Counted from the first letter of the stretch, positions 35,597 through 45,183 are shown. The stretch: DNA of 64,000 bases from UBA2421 sp002343075 (GCA_937982565.1 CALJLN010000037.1:33627-97626); one strand, 5' to 3'. Made by a program: numbers and translations. Notes: generated by a model from the letters alone, not told the origin.

Positions 35597-36343
35597 CTAA
35601 CCCCCATCGATTCCCCGCCATATCGCGTCGATTGTTTCGTTGAACGCCGCCGTTGGCGGGAAGGTCGGTTCGGGCCATGCGGGTTCGGGGTGATCGATCG
35701 CCTTCAACCCCACCCAGCGGGCAGAACCGTCGGCGTATAGGGCATTGAGACCGGTTTGATGACGTGACAGAACGCGATTCCTCGCAGCGGTTAAATCTGC
35801 GAAGATGGCCCGGCTCTTGAACCGCTCGAGCTTTGGGAGGTTGGTGAAAGTACCCGGTGCCGACAGATCATCGGGAATCGCAACGTCGGGTCGCGCCGCG
35901 TATCCGGCTTGGATGTTTTTCGTCGGTGCATTCGCACGCTCGGGCCATGGGTTATCCGGTGTAGCAAACTGAAACTTGGGATTGCCCTCCGCAGGGCAGA
36001 AAAGCACGCGCTGCGTAGGGAACAGTCCGGCATCGAAGAGCAGCCCGAACAACACCCACCGCCCGCCAGCGGTGGTGCTGTAGATCATACTGTTAAACTG
36101 TTTTGACGCGGTGCGATAACCGATCGGCACCTGCCCGTCATGGTTCATCGCGTACAGCAAAAATGCCTTGTGAACCTGCCGGAGGTTGTTCAGGCAGGCC
36201 GTGCGGTCGGCCGCCTGCCGGGCCTTACCGAGCGCCGGTAGAAGTGCTGCAATCAGAATCGCAACAATGCCGATCACCACGAGCAGTTCGACCAGCGTGA
36301 ACGCCCTCGTTCGGCGATGATTTGCCGCAATGTCGTGGCTCAT
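35597..36343 (-). CDS. Type II/IV pseudopilin-like protein
   Basis: A 248-residue protein beginning with a short basic leader and the prepilin cleavage/methylation motif AFTLVELLVVIGIVAILIAA, cleaved before Phe by a prepilin peptidase; the helix is followed by ALLPALGKARQAADRTACLN. The globular part ends near ALYADGSARWVG, equivalent to the 'H-X9-DG' motif of planctomycete pseudopilins. Many such genes are scattered through planctomycete genomes and their roles are mostly unknown. The ATG overlaps the TGA of the upstream sugar dehydrogenase gene (4 bp), so the two are translated from one message. Confidence 0.88.
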   Translation of the reverse strand: MSHDIAANHRRTRAFTLVELLVVIGIVAILIAALLPALGKARQAADRTACLNNLRQVHKAFLLYAMNHDGQVPIGYRTASKQFNSMIYSTTAGGRWVLFGLLFDAGLFPTQRVLFCPAEGNPKFQFATPDNPWPERANAPTKNIQAGYAARPDVAIPDDLSAPGTFTNLPKLERFKSRAIFADLTAARNRVLSRHQTGLNALYADGSARWVGLKAIDHPEPAWPEPTFPPTAAFNETIDAIWRGIDGG

Positions 36344-37803
36344 TTCGCAGGCACGAGTCGAATCACCGCATCCGGACCATTGAGGACGATGTAGAGCGTT
36401 CCATCGGGCGCGCAGACAACATCGCGCACTCGGCCCATACCGTGGACAATCTCTTCTTGTTCAACCACTTGGTGCGCTTTGATCCGCAACCGCTGCACCG
36501 TCTCGCCCGCCAAGCCGCCTGCAAAGAGATCGCCGGCCCAGTTGCTGAATGCCTCTCCGCGGGCTACGTCCAGCCCGCAGGCGGCGATGGACGGCGACCA
36601 GCGTAGCACCGGCATGACCAGTGCGCCGTCCACGACCGGATCGGTGGCCGCTGCGGGCTTCTCCGGCCATGGCGAAACGAGAGGCCGGCCGTTGTAGTTG
36701 AAGCCGAAGCTGACGAGCGGCCAGCCGTAGTTGCGGGCCGGCAGGATCAGGTTCAGTTCGTCGCCGCCGCGCGGGCCGTGCTCGGTGTCCCAGAAGTTGC
36801 CATCGAGGTCGAACACCAGGCCCTGGGGATTGCGATGTCCGTACGACCAGACGGCTGCACATGCGTCATTTCGATCAGCAAACGGGTTGCCCGGCGGAAT
36901 GCTCCCATCATCCTTGATGCGAAACACCTTGCCGTTGGGCCGGCTGAGATCCTGCGCAAGCTCGCCCCGACCCCGTTCGCCAATGCAGAAGAACAAGATG
37001 CTTGGATCATTCGGATCAAACACAATGCGGCAGCCGAAATGAAGGTCGCCGCGGGAGTAATGCTCGGGTCTTGCCTGGAAGATGACTTGCTCATCAGTCC
37101 ACTTCAGCCCGCCCGCCGCCTCGCTGAGTTTTCCACGGACGATTCTCGTCATTCCGTTGCCATCGATCGCGTGCGAGTACGCGAGATAGATCCAGCCGTT
37201 GCGGGAATAGTCCGGATGAACGGTCACCTCCATCAGCCCACCTTGCCCCTGATTGCGAACCTTCGGCGTGCCGACGATAGGCTTGGACAGCGCGCCGCCT
37301 GGCTTTCCGGTCGAGTGAATGCGCAACTCGCCGGGCCGATCGGCCACCAGCATCCTTCCATCGGGTAGAAAATCGACAGACCAGGGTGTGTCGAGTCCGC
37401 GTTCGATCACCTTTTCCACTCGATACGCGTGGTGTTGCGTTTGAAAAACGCCGGTGCCGTCGGGGCGAAGGCTGCCGACACGCGCGCGATACGCGCGATA
37501 TTGTAACTCGCGAATGTAGCCGACCAGTCCCCAGACTTGCGCATCGTCGAGCGTTTCGCCGAAGGCCTCCATCCCGCTGTCGGGCAGGCCCTGCTTGATG
37601 GCGTCGAAGAAGCGGCGGTCGTGCTCCTGTTTGAAAAGTTCATCGGTGAGCAGCGTCCGCGTGCCCGCGCCGCCGCCCTGACCGCGGTTGCCATGACAGC
37701 TCATGCAGTTGTTGCTGTACAACTGCTCGACGCCGGCATTCTGCGCCCGGGCCACGGGCGTGAGCACTGCGACGGCAAGCATGATGAAGGTCAGTCTTTG
37801 CAT
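36340..37803 (-). CDS. PQQ-dependent sugar dehydrogenase with N-terminal cytochrome c
   Basis: A 487-residue exported protein: signal peptide (MLAVAVLTPVARAQN), a cytochrome c domain with the heme motif CMSCH (~33-37) and a likely axial Met, then a six-bladed propeller of the soluble aldose sugar dehydrogenase type: LDTPWSVDFLPDGRMLVADR, NQGQGGLMEVTVHPDY, SYGHRNPQGLVFD, EHGPRGGDELNLI, NYGWPLVSFG. The family oxidises sugars with PQQ in the periplasm; fusion to cytochrome c would pass electrons directly to the respiratory chain. The substrate is unknown. The stop codon overlaps the start of the pseudopilin gene, an unexpected partner. Confidence 0.9.
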   Translation of the reverse strand: MQRLTFIMLAVAVLTPVARAQNAGVEQLYSNNCMSCHGNRGQGGGAGTRTLLTDELFKQEHDRRFFDAIKQGLPDSGMEAFGETLDDAQVWGLVGYIRELQYRAYRARVGSLRPDGTGVFQTQHHAYRVEKVIERGLDTPWSVDFLPDGRMLVADRPGELRIHSTGKPGGALSKPIVGTPKVRNQGQGGLMEVTVHPDYSRNGWIYLAYSHAIDGNGMTRIVRGKLSEAAGGLKWTDEQVIFQARPEHYSRGDLHFGCRIVFDPNDPSILFFCIGERGRGELAQDLSRPNGKVFRIKDDGSIPPGNPFADRNDACAAVWSYGHRNPQGLVFDLDGNFWDTEHGPRGGDELNLILPARNYGWPLVSFGFNYNGRPLVSPWPEKPAAATDPVVDGALVMPVLRWSPSIAACGLDVARGEAFSNWAGDLFAGGLAGETVQRLRIKAHQVVEQEEIVHGMGRVRDVVCAPDGTLYIVLNGPDAVIRLVPAK

Positions 37804-37893
37804 TTATCAGTCTCCGGATGCGTAAACTCGAATCGCTTCAATGATAGGCGGGGATGCGGGGGTATAGAAAATCGGTGGACACCCGGCCTAACG

Positions 37894-39396
37894 CTATTTT
37901 GGCTCTTCGCTTGGCCGGGTGGCAGCACGAGGAGCAAGATCAAGCTCGATAACCGCGGGAAAACTTCGCCACCCGCGCCCCATGAAAAGTTGATCATTCA
38001 ACAACGTTGCCACATTCGGCCGGGCGAACCCCTCGAAGCACACGCGGCCATTCACTCTCACACTCATGGCGCGATCAAAATCGAGCATCTGTTCGTTCAA
38101 GAAAAGCCGCAGCAGCTCGACGTTGTCGGTCCTTACTTCAATCTGGTTTCGAGGCTTGATGACCGCCGTTGCCGACCAGACACCGGTCTGCAGCACGATT
38201 TTTTCCGTTCCTCTGGTGAAGAAGACGGGTTGATCGTCGCCGGCGCGCGTGGGTTGGTCTATCTGCAGCCAATCGGCTCGGTTGTAGATCGGATCGAGCC
38301 GGTTGGATTGAATGGTCACCTCGGCCGGGTAGAGCGATCGCACGCGCTTGCGGAGCTTGGCATACATCTTGTCAACCAACTGCATCGGCGGGCGGTGGCC
38401 GAGGCCTTTTGTTTCCTCGTAATCCACATCGACCTTTTGCGCACGAAGCGCGCGCACGATCTGACGGGACATATCGACCTTGATCAGCTCATCATCCGCA
38501 TCGTGCCAGACGATTGGCCACGTGTTTCGAAGAATCTTCAGCCGGACGCGCTGGAACTCATTTTTTGCTGAACCTGCCAGGGCATTGAAGGAGGCGAAAT
38601 AGGTCGGGTAATGCAAGGCAAGGTTCCACGCCGCATGCCCGCCGGCGCTGTGGCCGATGAGATGAACGCGCGCGGGATCGATGTTGGCACGCTCGGCAGC
38701 GTGGAAAACTGGCTGCATGACCGCATTCACGCCGGCGTAGCTGGGGCCAAACAGGTGGTCAAAATTCATCAGCGGCATCAAGACGACCGCATCGGTGTGC
38801 TGCTTGATTTCTTCGTTCAGCCAGCCGGTATAAATGCGCGCCACCTCCTGTTGGTCGGGAGCGGGCTGGCGCGCAAATGCATCGGTCGGTGGGAGCCGAA
38901 CCACGAGCGGCCACGCCTTCGCACGTGTGTACCCCTCCGGCAGGCCGAGGAAGTAGGCGACTGTGTGCGGGCCGACCCGCTCCGAAACATAGTAGACCCC
39001 ACCGGGCAAATCGGGCCAGTGAAGACGGATACGACACATGCGGCCAAGCGTGATCGGATCGACTGGCCCCTGCTCCAGTTGCTGGAGAATCTCCATTCGC
39101 TTGCCCGAACTGCGCTCTGCAAAAAACTGTTCCAGCAGTCGGTGGGTGACGAGCAGTTGGTCGAGTTTCGACTCGTCATACCGATCCTTCAGCTCGGTTT
39201 GGTACAGGACTGCGAGTTCCGCGCGCGGAATCTCGGTTGATGGCGACTGGGCGGCCAGGGAGTTCGCCAGCCAGAGATGAACACAGATGAGCACGCCCGC
39301 GACGACGCTGCGAGTCTGAAACGTGCCTGAGAGTCGCTTCCACGACGGGGCATGCAAGATTGCGTTCGACGCGTCAATGGTGTCATGCAGCGGCAT
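37894..39396 (-). CDS. Exported alpha/beta hydrolase (esterase/peptidase-like)
   Basis: A 500-residue protein with a long basic N terminus and hydrophobic signal segment (VVAGVLICVHLWLANSLAAQ). The hydrolase domain (~130-350) has the nucleophile elbow GHSAGGHAA, a candidate catalytic Asp in WHDADDELI and His in GLGHRPP, in the correct order for a Ser-Asp-His triad. It resembles the poly(hydroxyalkanoate) depolymerase/esterase D-like group (CE1-like), and the C-terminal ~140 residues look like a beta-rich accessory domain also seen in planctomycete secreted esterases. GGAGAG five bases before ATG 39396 supports the start. Substrate unknown. Confidence 0.8.
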   Translation of the reverse strand: MPLHDTIDASNAILHAPSWKRLSGTFQTRSVVAGVLICVHLWLANSLAAQSPSTEIPRAELAVLYQTELKDRYDESKLDQLLVTHRLLEQFFAERSSGKRMEILQQLEQGPVDPITLGRMCRIRLHWPDLPGGVYYVSERVGPHTVAYFLGLPEGYTRAKAWPLVVRLPPTDAFARQPAPDQQEVARIYTGWLNEEIKQHTDAVVLMPLMNFDHLFGPSYAGVNAVMQPVFHAAERANIDPARVHLIGHSAGGHAAWNLALHYPTYFASFNALAGSAKNEFQRVRLKILRNTWPIVWHDADDELIKVDMSRQIVRALRAQKVDVDYEETKGLGHRPPMQLVDKMYAKLRKRVRSLYPAEVTIQSNRLDPIYNRADWLQIDQPTRAGDDQPVFFTRGTEKIVLQTGVWSATAVIKPRNQIEVRTDNVELLRLFLNEQMLDFDRAMSVRVNGRVCFEGFARPNVATLLNDQLFMGRGWRSFPAVIELDLAPRAATRPSEEPK

Positions 39397-39497
39397 GATT
39401 GCTCTCTCCGAATCCGCGTGCGGGGTAACAGCGAAGAATAGCCGATGCGGCGCAATCGCCTCGCGTTCAAATGTGTTGATCTCCGGCGAAAGGGCAG

Positions 39498-39980
39498 TTA
39501 GGCCTCTGCGACGGTCACGGAGTTGAGCACGTCGCCTTGCTTTACTGCGTCCACCACTTCCTGGCCCTTTGTCACCTGCCCGAAAACCGCGTGCTTGCCG
39601 TCAAGCCAGTCGGTGACAATGTGCGTGATAAAAAACTGGCTGCCGTTGGTGTTTGGCCCGGCGTTGGCCATGCTCAGGCTGCCTTTCTGGTGCTTGATGC
39701 CCAGGGCGGCTTTCTCGTCGGGCCACTTGTATCCAGGCCCGCCGGTGCCGGTGCCTTGGGGGTCGCCGCCTTGCACCATGAAGTCGGCAATCACGCGATG
39801 AAACTTGGTGCCGTTGTAGAAGCCATCCTTCGCGAGAAACACAAAGTTGTTGACCGTCACGGGCGCGCGGTCGGCGAACAATTGCACGACAACGTTCCCG
39901 CGGGTGGTCTCGAACGTCGCGGTGTAGGACTTCTTCGGGTCGATCGACATCGCGGGTGCGGCTGCATAACTCTTGGACAT
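39498..39980 (-). CDS. Cyclophilin-type peptidyl-prolyl isomerase
   Basis: A 160-residue PpiB-like cyclophilin: FETTRGNVVVQLFADRAPVT, FHRVIADFMVQGGDPQGTG, GSLSMANAGPNTNGSQFFIT and GKHAVFGQVTKGQEVVD contain the Arg, Phe, Met, Gln and His residues of the active site. It catalyses cis-trans isomerisation of X-Pro bonds; lacking a clear signal peptide it is probably cytosolic. The ATG at 39980 is chosen because GAAAGGAAA precedes it directly; the frame is open 12 codons further upstream. Confidence 0.96.
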   Translation of the reverse strand: MSKSYAAAPAMSIDPKKSYTATFETTRGNVVVQLFADRAPVTVNNFVFLAKDGFYNGTKFHRVIADFMVQGGDPQGTGTGGPGYKWPDEKAALGIKHQKGSLSMANAGPNTNGSQFFITHIVTDWLDGKHAVFGQVTKGQEVVDAVKQGDVLNSVTVAEA

Positions 39981-40260
39981 GGGTTTCCTTTCAAAAAAAG
40001 TCGAAAGACGCATCATCGATAGCTCGCCGGGGTTTTCAACTCTTGCGCGGAACGCCCGACCGATGACCTCACAGCCTCGCTATTTTTCCTACCTGGCGGC
40101 GACACTTTGCTTTCGACGAGGCTACAGCGGTGTGGTTCGGCCCACACAAGGTTGCGGCAACCGTCGTTCTGCAACTCCGCTGCGCCCGTAGAGGCTGCCA
40201 AAAGTCTCGCCCTAACCACCCCCCGTGTTGCGCCAGACGAATGCGCAAAGCGCAGCGCGC

Positions 40261-41652
40261 TCACATTTTTCTCGGCTGGGCCTGCATCAAAATTCCGTGT
40301 TTTGGTCGTAACGTGATCATTGCGTAAGGCTCGACGTGCTGCTCGGTGACGCGTTCAAAGCAGACTCGCCGGATCATGGTCGCCAGCATGAGGGTGGCTT
40401 GGATCATTGCAAAACTAGCGCCGATACAGAACCGCATCCCGCCGCCGAAGGGCATGTAGGCAAACTTCGGCAGTCGTTCGCTCCGGCCGTCGAGGAAGCG
40501 ACCCGGGTCAAACTTCGCCGGATCGTCCCACAGTCCCGGGTGACGATGCGTGAGATAGGGACTGATCAGCGCAAACTCGTCGGCGCGAATGGTGTACGGC
40601 CCGATCGTGTCGTCGCAGATCGCCCGCCGCCCGATCATCCACGCGGGTGGATAGAGTCGCATCGCTTCCTCGGCTACTGCGCGTGTGAACTTCAGCGCCG
40701 GCAGATGTTCAATCCCCGCCGAGCGTTTGCCAATGACGGCCGAAACCTCTTCAAACGCACGTTGCTGCATGTCCGGATGCTCCCCAAGCAGCCAGATTGC
40801 CCACGAAAGCGCATTGGCGGTGGTCTCGTGTCCAGCGATGAGGATGGTGACGGCTTCGTCGCGCAATTGTCGATCGCTCATTCCCTCGCCGGTCTGCTCA
40901 TCGCGGGCCGCTAATAGCATCGAGAGCAAGTCGGCCGATTCAGTTGCCGCAGGTTTACGGCGCTTGGACTCTATTGCGGAGTAGACAAACTCATCCAGCA
41001 CGCGCAGCGAAGACTTGAAACGCGCATACTTTGGCAGTGGAAACCAGAGCGGCAGTGACAGCGGATTGGTGATGATGTCGTTGGTGCGTTCCAGCACTTC
41101 GGTGACGGCGGCGCTGACGTCATCCAGTTCTTTCCCGGCGGGGATGCCGATGAGGGTCTGCACCGCAATATGCAGCGTGACATTCATCAGTTCGCGGAAG
41201 ATGTCGATGGTGGTGCCATTGGCCGGTTCGCATTGCGACGCCCAGGTTCCGGTCATCTTTTCAGTGGCGCTGACCATAATCTCCGCAAATGCTGCGATGC
41301 GCTGTCTATGAAACGCCGGTGTGGCGATCCGCCGTTGCCGCTGCCAGAGTTCGCCCTCGCTGGTCACCAGGCCATCGCCCAGCACCAGCCTCGCCTTGAG
41401 ATAGCCTCGGGTCTGCTTGGTGTAGTTGGCGGCGTTATCGACAAAGATGCGTTTGATCAGATCGGGGTGGCGGAAGATGGTCGCTTTGTACGGCCCGAGT
41501 CGGATGAAGACCGCTTCGCCGTCTCCGGTATCACGAAATGCCTGTTCAAGTGTTTGCAGCGGGCGGGCTCGCATGCGCGCGGCCAGGCCGATGAACGGCG
41601 CGCCCGGTGCGAGTGGGGCGCGGGCGGGTGGATTGGCTGCGCGATCGGTCAT
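40261..41652 (-). CDS. Cytochrome P450
   Basis: A 463-residue P450 with the I-helix oxygen-activation motif AGHETTAN, the ExxR of helix K (EEAMRLYPPAW), the meander FDPGRFLDGR and the heme-cysteine loop FGGGMRFCIGASFA (Cys409). The sequence looks like the bacterial CYP102/CYP4-related or CYP110-like fatty acid/sterol group, which cannot be settled by eye. There is no membrane anchor, so it is soluble and depends on external ferredoxin or flavodoxin; no redox partner is encoded nearby. The substrate is unknown. The ~280-bp region between this gene's stop and the upstream cyclophilin start contains no gene I can support. Confidence 0.95.
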   Translation of the reverse strand: MTDRAANPPARAPLAPGAPFIGLAARMRARPLQTLEQAFRDTGDGEAVFIRLGPYKATIFRHPDLIKRIFVDNAANYTKQTRGYLKARLVLGDGLVTSEGELWQRQRRIATPAFHRQRIAAFAEIMVSATEKMTGTWASQCEPANGTTIDIFRELMNVTLHIAVQTLIGIPAGKELDDVSAAVTEVLERTNDIITNPLSLPLWFPLPKYARFKSSLRVLDEFVYSAIESKRRKPAATESADLLSMLLAARDEQTGEGMSDRQLRDEAVTILIAGHETTANALSWAIWLLGEHPDMQQRAFEEVSAVIGKRSAGIEHLPALKFTRAVAEEAMRLYPPAWMIGRRAICDDTIGPYTIRADEFALISPYLTHRHPGLWDDPAKFDPGRFLDGRSERLPKFAYMPFGGGMRFCIGASFAMIQATLMLATMIRRVCFERVTEQHVEPYAMITLRPKHGILMQAQPRKM

Positions 41653-41676
41653 TGCCGCGATTGTAGGATCGGTGAG

Positions 41677-42438
41677 CTAATGACTGTGCGTTGCGGCGTG
41701 CAAATCATCTTTCACTTTTGGTGAAAGCGCCGGGTGGAGGGGCGATCGCGCGATGACAACAAGCAGCAGACTCCACGCCGCCGTTGCACACAGGCTGAAG
41801 GGCATTTGCAGCAGGCCCGGCAATGAGTAGGTCAGCGCGACCGCCGGGAGCCAGAAGACCCATGCCGGCAGCAGCACAGGCAGGACGGTGCGGACATACC
41901 ACCGCGGGCCGATTCCACGAAACACGCTGCGAAAGTTCCATCCGCACTTGCGAAGCGGAAAATAGACTGCCGCGATGCCCGTGCCCAGTGTCGGCGTGAA
42001 GATAAACTGGTCAATCATCGTCTTCATCAGGACGGTCTGAACGTCGGCATGCGATCCGAATACTGCGCTGAGGATGCGATAGAATCCGTCGACTAGCACC
42101 GCCATGAAAATGAAGTAAATCGAGTCCATCGCAAGCTCGCCAAGCCGGTGCGACAGGCGATGCTCGCGGAGGGTGAGGCGTTTGAACATTTCCGGAACGA
42201 CCACGCCTGCAACCAGCCCGCCGACGGCGCTAAACGCGTAGCCGAACTGCTGCTTGACCGCTGCGATCGATTCACAGGCGCGCGTGACCGCCGGCACATG
42301 GTAATAGCTCACGACAAAGCCCAGTCCGCAGACAAGCACCATCACAAAGGGCACGCGCACCCGTGCCAGTGCAAGCAGTGATGGCGCAACGAGTTGACGA
42401 AATGTCGGCGACGGGGCTTGGGCGGTCTCGGAAGTCAA
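41677..42438 (-). CDS. Multi-pass membrane protein, faint Mpv17/PMP22 resemblance
   Basis: A 253-residue protein with roughly five or six hydrophobic segments (VPFVMVLVCGLGFVVSYYHV; FGYAFSAVGGLVAGVVV; AMDSIYFIFMAVLVDGFYRI; TVLPVLLPAWVFWLPAVALT; LLQMPFSLCATAAWSLLLVV). The stretch KTMIDQFIFTPTLGTGIAAV followed by the W-rich segment and final helix resembles the Mpv17/PMP22 pattern, but the match is weak. The start is TTG (42436-42438) without a clear ribosome-binding site. It follows the P450 promoter side by 24 bp on the same strand, so the two genes may be cotranscribed. Function unknown. Confidence 0.6.
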   Translation of the reverse strand: MTSETAQAPSPTFRQLVAPSLLALARVRVPFVMVLVCGLGFVVSYYHVPAVTRACESIAAVKQQFGYAFSAVGGLVAGVVVPEMFKRLTLREHRLSHRLGELAMDSIYFIFMAVLVDGFYRILSAVFGSHADVQTVLMKTMIDQFIFTPTLGTGIAAVYFPLRKCGWNFRSVFRGIGPRWYVRTVLPVLLPAWVFWLPAVALTYSLPGLLQMPFSLCATAAWSLLLVVIARSPLHPALSPKVKDDLHAATHSH

Positions 42439-42515
42439 CGTCAGTATCTTATGCGAATTTAGTGAATTGTGATCGATTCTGAGGCGCGTTCGGATAGAGT
42501 AGTCTCTCCTGTTCC

Positions 42516-44042
42516 ATGTGCGCGTTACATGAGCGAGGGCGTGTGGCCGTATCCGACTTTATCCTGTTCTTTGCGTGGCTGCTAAGCATCGGCGGGGCGA
42601 TATCGGCTGCGCTGGGCGTGTTTGTGCCTCGGCTGGGGTTTGACGGCCACTGTCGCAGGTGTGAATACAACATTTCGCGCCGCCCTCGGGGAGTCCTACA
42701 ATGTCCGGAGTGCGGGGCGGATCTATCGGCCCCCCGGGCGATTGTGCTGGGTCGTCGGCGAATCCATCCTTCATATCTTAAGTACGGCTTGCTCGCGCTG
42801 GCGCTAGGCGGGCCGGTTTTGATGACTTTTGGCCTCTTCCATTTCACCGGCAAAACCATCGACAACTACAAACCGCATTGGATGCTTATGGCAGAGAGCC
42901 ATAGCGGGTATCTCGAGACAGAGTTGACCGCGCTCGCCGAGTTTCAGCGGCGAGTGACTGCAAAGAAGCTGACGAAGGAGCAGTTATCCGATATTGCAGC
43001 CGCGGCCCTGAAACGAGGGGGCAGTCGGCCGCAACGCATCGGGACGGCATGGCGAAACCTCTACCTTTCCACCGCGGCCGCCGGCGCTGTGAAGCCTGAT
43101 GCGCTCCGCAGCTATCTGCAAGAGTCTTTGAAGCCCGTCGTTGAGTTTCGCGCACCCTCCCGCGCCGGCGACCCGGTGCCATTTCGGATCCACTACCTGC
43201 TGGACTCGCTCCCGCTGGACCCCTCGGTCCGATTTCGAGAAGTGAGCATCAGCATTCAGGTGAATGAAAACCGGGCGACGCGCGATCTGACGCTGAACAT
43301 CCTTGGACAGCCGACAGCCGACCTGATGCTCGAAGCCCTGCGCGACATGAATTTTATGCGGTCGATCGATCGTGCGCAGTGCTTTGCCGATCCGGCGTTG
43401 CTGCGCGACTTCGACTCTGGCCATTATCCGGCGTCAGGTACCCTGAAGCTTGAGATGTTTTTTGGGGCCAATGACATCATTCCCGTTGCGCTGCCATGGC
43501 AGACCGATCTGGAAGTGTCCCATCCTTCCGCGGAGCCGTTGGAACCGGTTGCAGCGGCCGAGTTGTGGAACGGCGAGTTGCCCGCCATTCAACTCTGGAA
43601 GCAAGACCCGAACTTCAGCAGATGGAATGGTGCTTCTGTCGGGGCACCTTCCGACCTCTACATGATACTCCCCAAGCCGACGACTCCGCAGCGCGTGCCG
43701 GTGTCGATCAGGCTACGAGGAACAGCGGGTGACTTCGATTGTGGCGTGGTCGTGCTAGATGGCACATCCAGCGGAGCAGACGGGGTGCGCGTCTTTGTTC
43801 CAGAAGAAGCGGCGCAACATTTTGGCGACCGGACCGAAGCGCGCGTGTTGATCGCGCCGGCGGACTCGGTTGCACAGCAGTTCATGGACGCAACCGCAAG
43901 AGTCGCGACGGAAATGCAGGTCCGCGTTGAGGTACTCGATGTATTCGCCCGTGTCGCCGCCCAAAGGGTGCGGACCAATCGGCAAGGCGCGACGCAACCA
44001 GCGAGCGCCGGAGCTACCGGTCGTCCAGTAGATAAGCCTTGA
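42516..44042 (+). CDS. Membrane protein with N-terminal zinc ribbon, unknown function
   Basis: A 508-residue protein: transmembrane helix (FILFFAWLLSIGGAISAALG), a zinc-ribbon loop HCRRCEYNISRRPRGVLQCP with CxxC...CPECG, a second helix (YGLLALALGGPVLMTFGLFH), then a ~390-residue extracytoplasmic region without a known domain. This helix-ribbon-helix head is common in planctomycete proteins of unknown role. ATG 42516 gives a short leader; GTG 42543 is an alternative. Its last 29 bp overlap the 3' end of the convergent glycosidase gene. Confidence 0.75.
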   Translation: MCALHERGRVAVSDFILFFAWLLSIGGAISAALGVFVPRLGFDGHCRRCEYNISRRPRGVLQCPECGADLSAPRAIVLGRRRIHPSYLKYGLLALALGGPVLMTFGLFHFTGKTIDNYKPHWMLMAESHSGYLETELTALAEFQRRVTAKKLTKEQLSDIAAAALKRGGSRPQRIGTAWRNLYLSTAAAGAVKPDALRSYLQESLKPVVEFRAPSRAGDPVPFRIHYLLDSLPLDPSVRFREVSISIQVNENRATRDLTLNILGQPTADLMLEALRDMNFMRSIDRAQCFADPALLRDFDSGHYPASGTLKLEMFFGANDIIPVALPWQTDLEVSHPSAEPLEPVAAAELWNGELPAIQLWKQDPNFSRWNGASVGAPSDLYMILPKPTTPQRVPVSIRLRGTAGDFDCGVVVLDGTSSGADGVRVFVPEEAAQHFGDRTEARVLIAPADSVAQQFMDATARVATEMQVRVEVLDVFARVAAQRVRTNRQGATQPASAGATGRPVDKP

Positions 44043-45183
44043 TAAACTCGTTGCTGAGGCTCATCTGCGACTCGTCAAAGGGCGTATCGGGCAGGTCGGC
44101 TGGGTTGTCGTTGATGTAAAACCGCTCGCTGGCAAAACCCCCGGGCCAGCCCCAGATCCACAGATTGGCGGTGACAATCTGCTCATTTCGGTCGGCAATT
44201 GCCCGGAAAATGCCTTCGAGCACGTTTCGAGCCTCGGCGGGATCGTACTTTGCGCGGTCGCCGAGGGTCCAATCCCACGGCTGCGCCGCGGCACCATCGA
44301 ATGGAGTAATGCCAATCTCGTTCAATATTACCGGCTTTTTCAATGCCGCAGCGGCAGGGAGAATGCGGTCTTTCAGTGCACGGGTGAAGTTCTCCTGAAC
44401 TATTCGCACAAACTCCACATCACCCGGCCCGCCACTCGCGGCGGCCTGCGCTTCGGTGGCGAGCGCGAAGTAGGAACTGAGACTGATATAGTCGATTTTC
44501 GGGTCGGCATAGATCATGGCGCGCGTGGCAGGGCTGTCAAAAGTCCAGTGGACGGTCGTGTAGCCCAGTTGCCCGGTGAAGTGTTCGTCGGCTGTTTCGA
44601 TCAGGATTTTCCACAGCCGGGCGTTGCGCGGATCGGTGTCGAGCGTGCCCAGTTCTGCCCCAATATTGAGCCGATCCGCCCCGGCGGCCTGTGCAAGGGC
44701 GGCAAAGTGCGCAATCTGCGCCGTGTAAGAACTCCAGAACCGCGCTTCAGCGTCGGGCGTGTCGACGCCATTGTGTTCCTTCGGTGGAGAATCGTTAAAT
44801 GCAATCTCGCCACGGAAGAGCGTGCGGTTGGCAGGCTCAAGGGTCGGTGAAACGGTGACAATCAAGCCGAGCGATTTAGCCTTTGCAATCGCAGCGGTCA
44901 GTTCCGTGTCACTCATCCCGCCGTAGGTCGGCCGCGGCGTGGGATCCTGCCGGCTGACTTCGCCGGTGGCGAGATTGACGAAAAACTGGGGCAAGATCGT
45001 GACCGCACCGAATCCCATTCGATGAATCCGCTCAATCTGCTCCTCCCACGCCGCCACCCCCGCCCCCCCGGCGTAAACGCTCCAGATGTTCACACCAATG
45101 ACCGGATCGCGGCTCGGGTCGTGCCGCAACGGTTGGGCGGCCGCGAGCGTCGTTAACACCAAAACCAGCAACACGCACTTCAT
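44014..45183 (-). CDS. Exported GH-A clan glycoside hydrolase (GH113-like)
   Basis: A 389-residue protein with a signal peptide (MKCVLLVLVLTTLAAAQ). The rest looks like a single (beta/alpha)8 barrel: SVYAGGAGVAAWEEQIERIH, MGFGAVTILPQF, ADRLNIGAELGTLDTD with the probable acid/base Glu at the end of strand 4, and PVILNEIGITPFDGAA with the probable nucleophile Glu of strand 7. The pattern is that of the GH113/GTA-type TIM barrels, which include beta-mannanases; the substrate is not determined. The ribosome-binding site GGGAG lies just before the ATG. It diverges from the M42 peptidase gene across a ~107-bp promoter region. Confidence 0.78.
   Translation of the reverse strand: MKCVLLVLVLTTLAAAQPLRHDPSRDPVIGVNIWSVYAGGAGVAAWEEQIERIHRMGFGAVTILPQFFVNLATGEVSRQDPTPRPTYGGMSDTELTAAIAKAKSLGLIVTVSPTLEPANRTLFRGEIAFNDSPPKEHNGVDTPDAEARFWSSYTAQIAHFAALAQAAGADRLNIGAELGTLDTDPRNARLWKILIETADEHFTGQLGYTTVHWTFDSPATRAMIYADPKIDYISLSSYFALATEAQAAASGGPGDVEFVRIVQENFTRALKDRILPAAAALKKPVILNEIGITPFDGAAAQPWDWTLGDRAKYDPAEARNVLEGIFRAIADRNEQIVTANLWIWGWPGGFASERFYINDNPADLPDTPFDESQMSLSNEFIKAYLLDDR

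Noticed and set aside
40013..40264. 83-codon minus-strand ORF between the P450 and cyclophilin genes
   Set aside because: Low-complexity composition, no ribosome-binding site and no recognisable motif.
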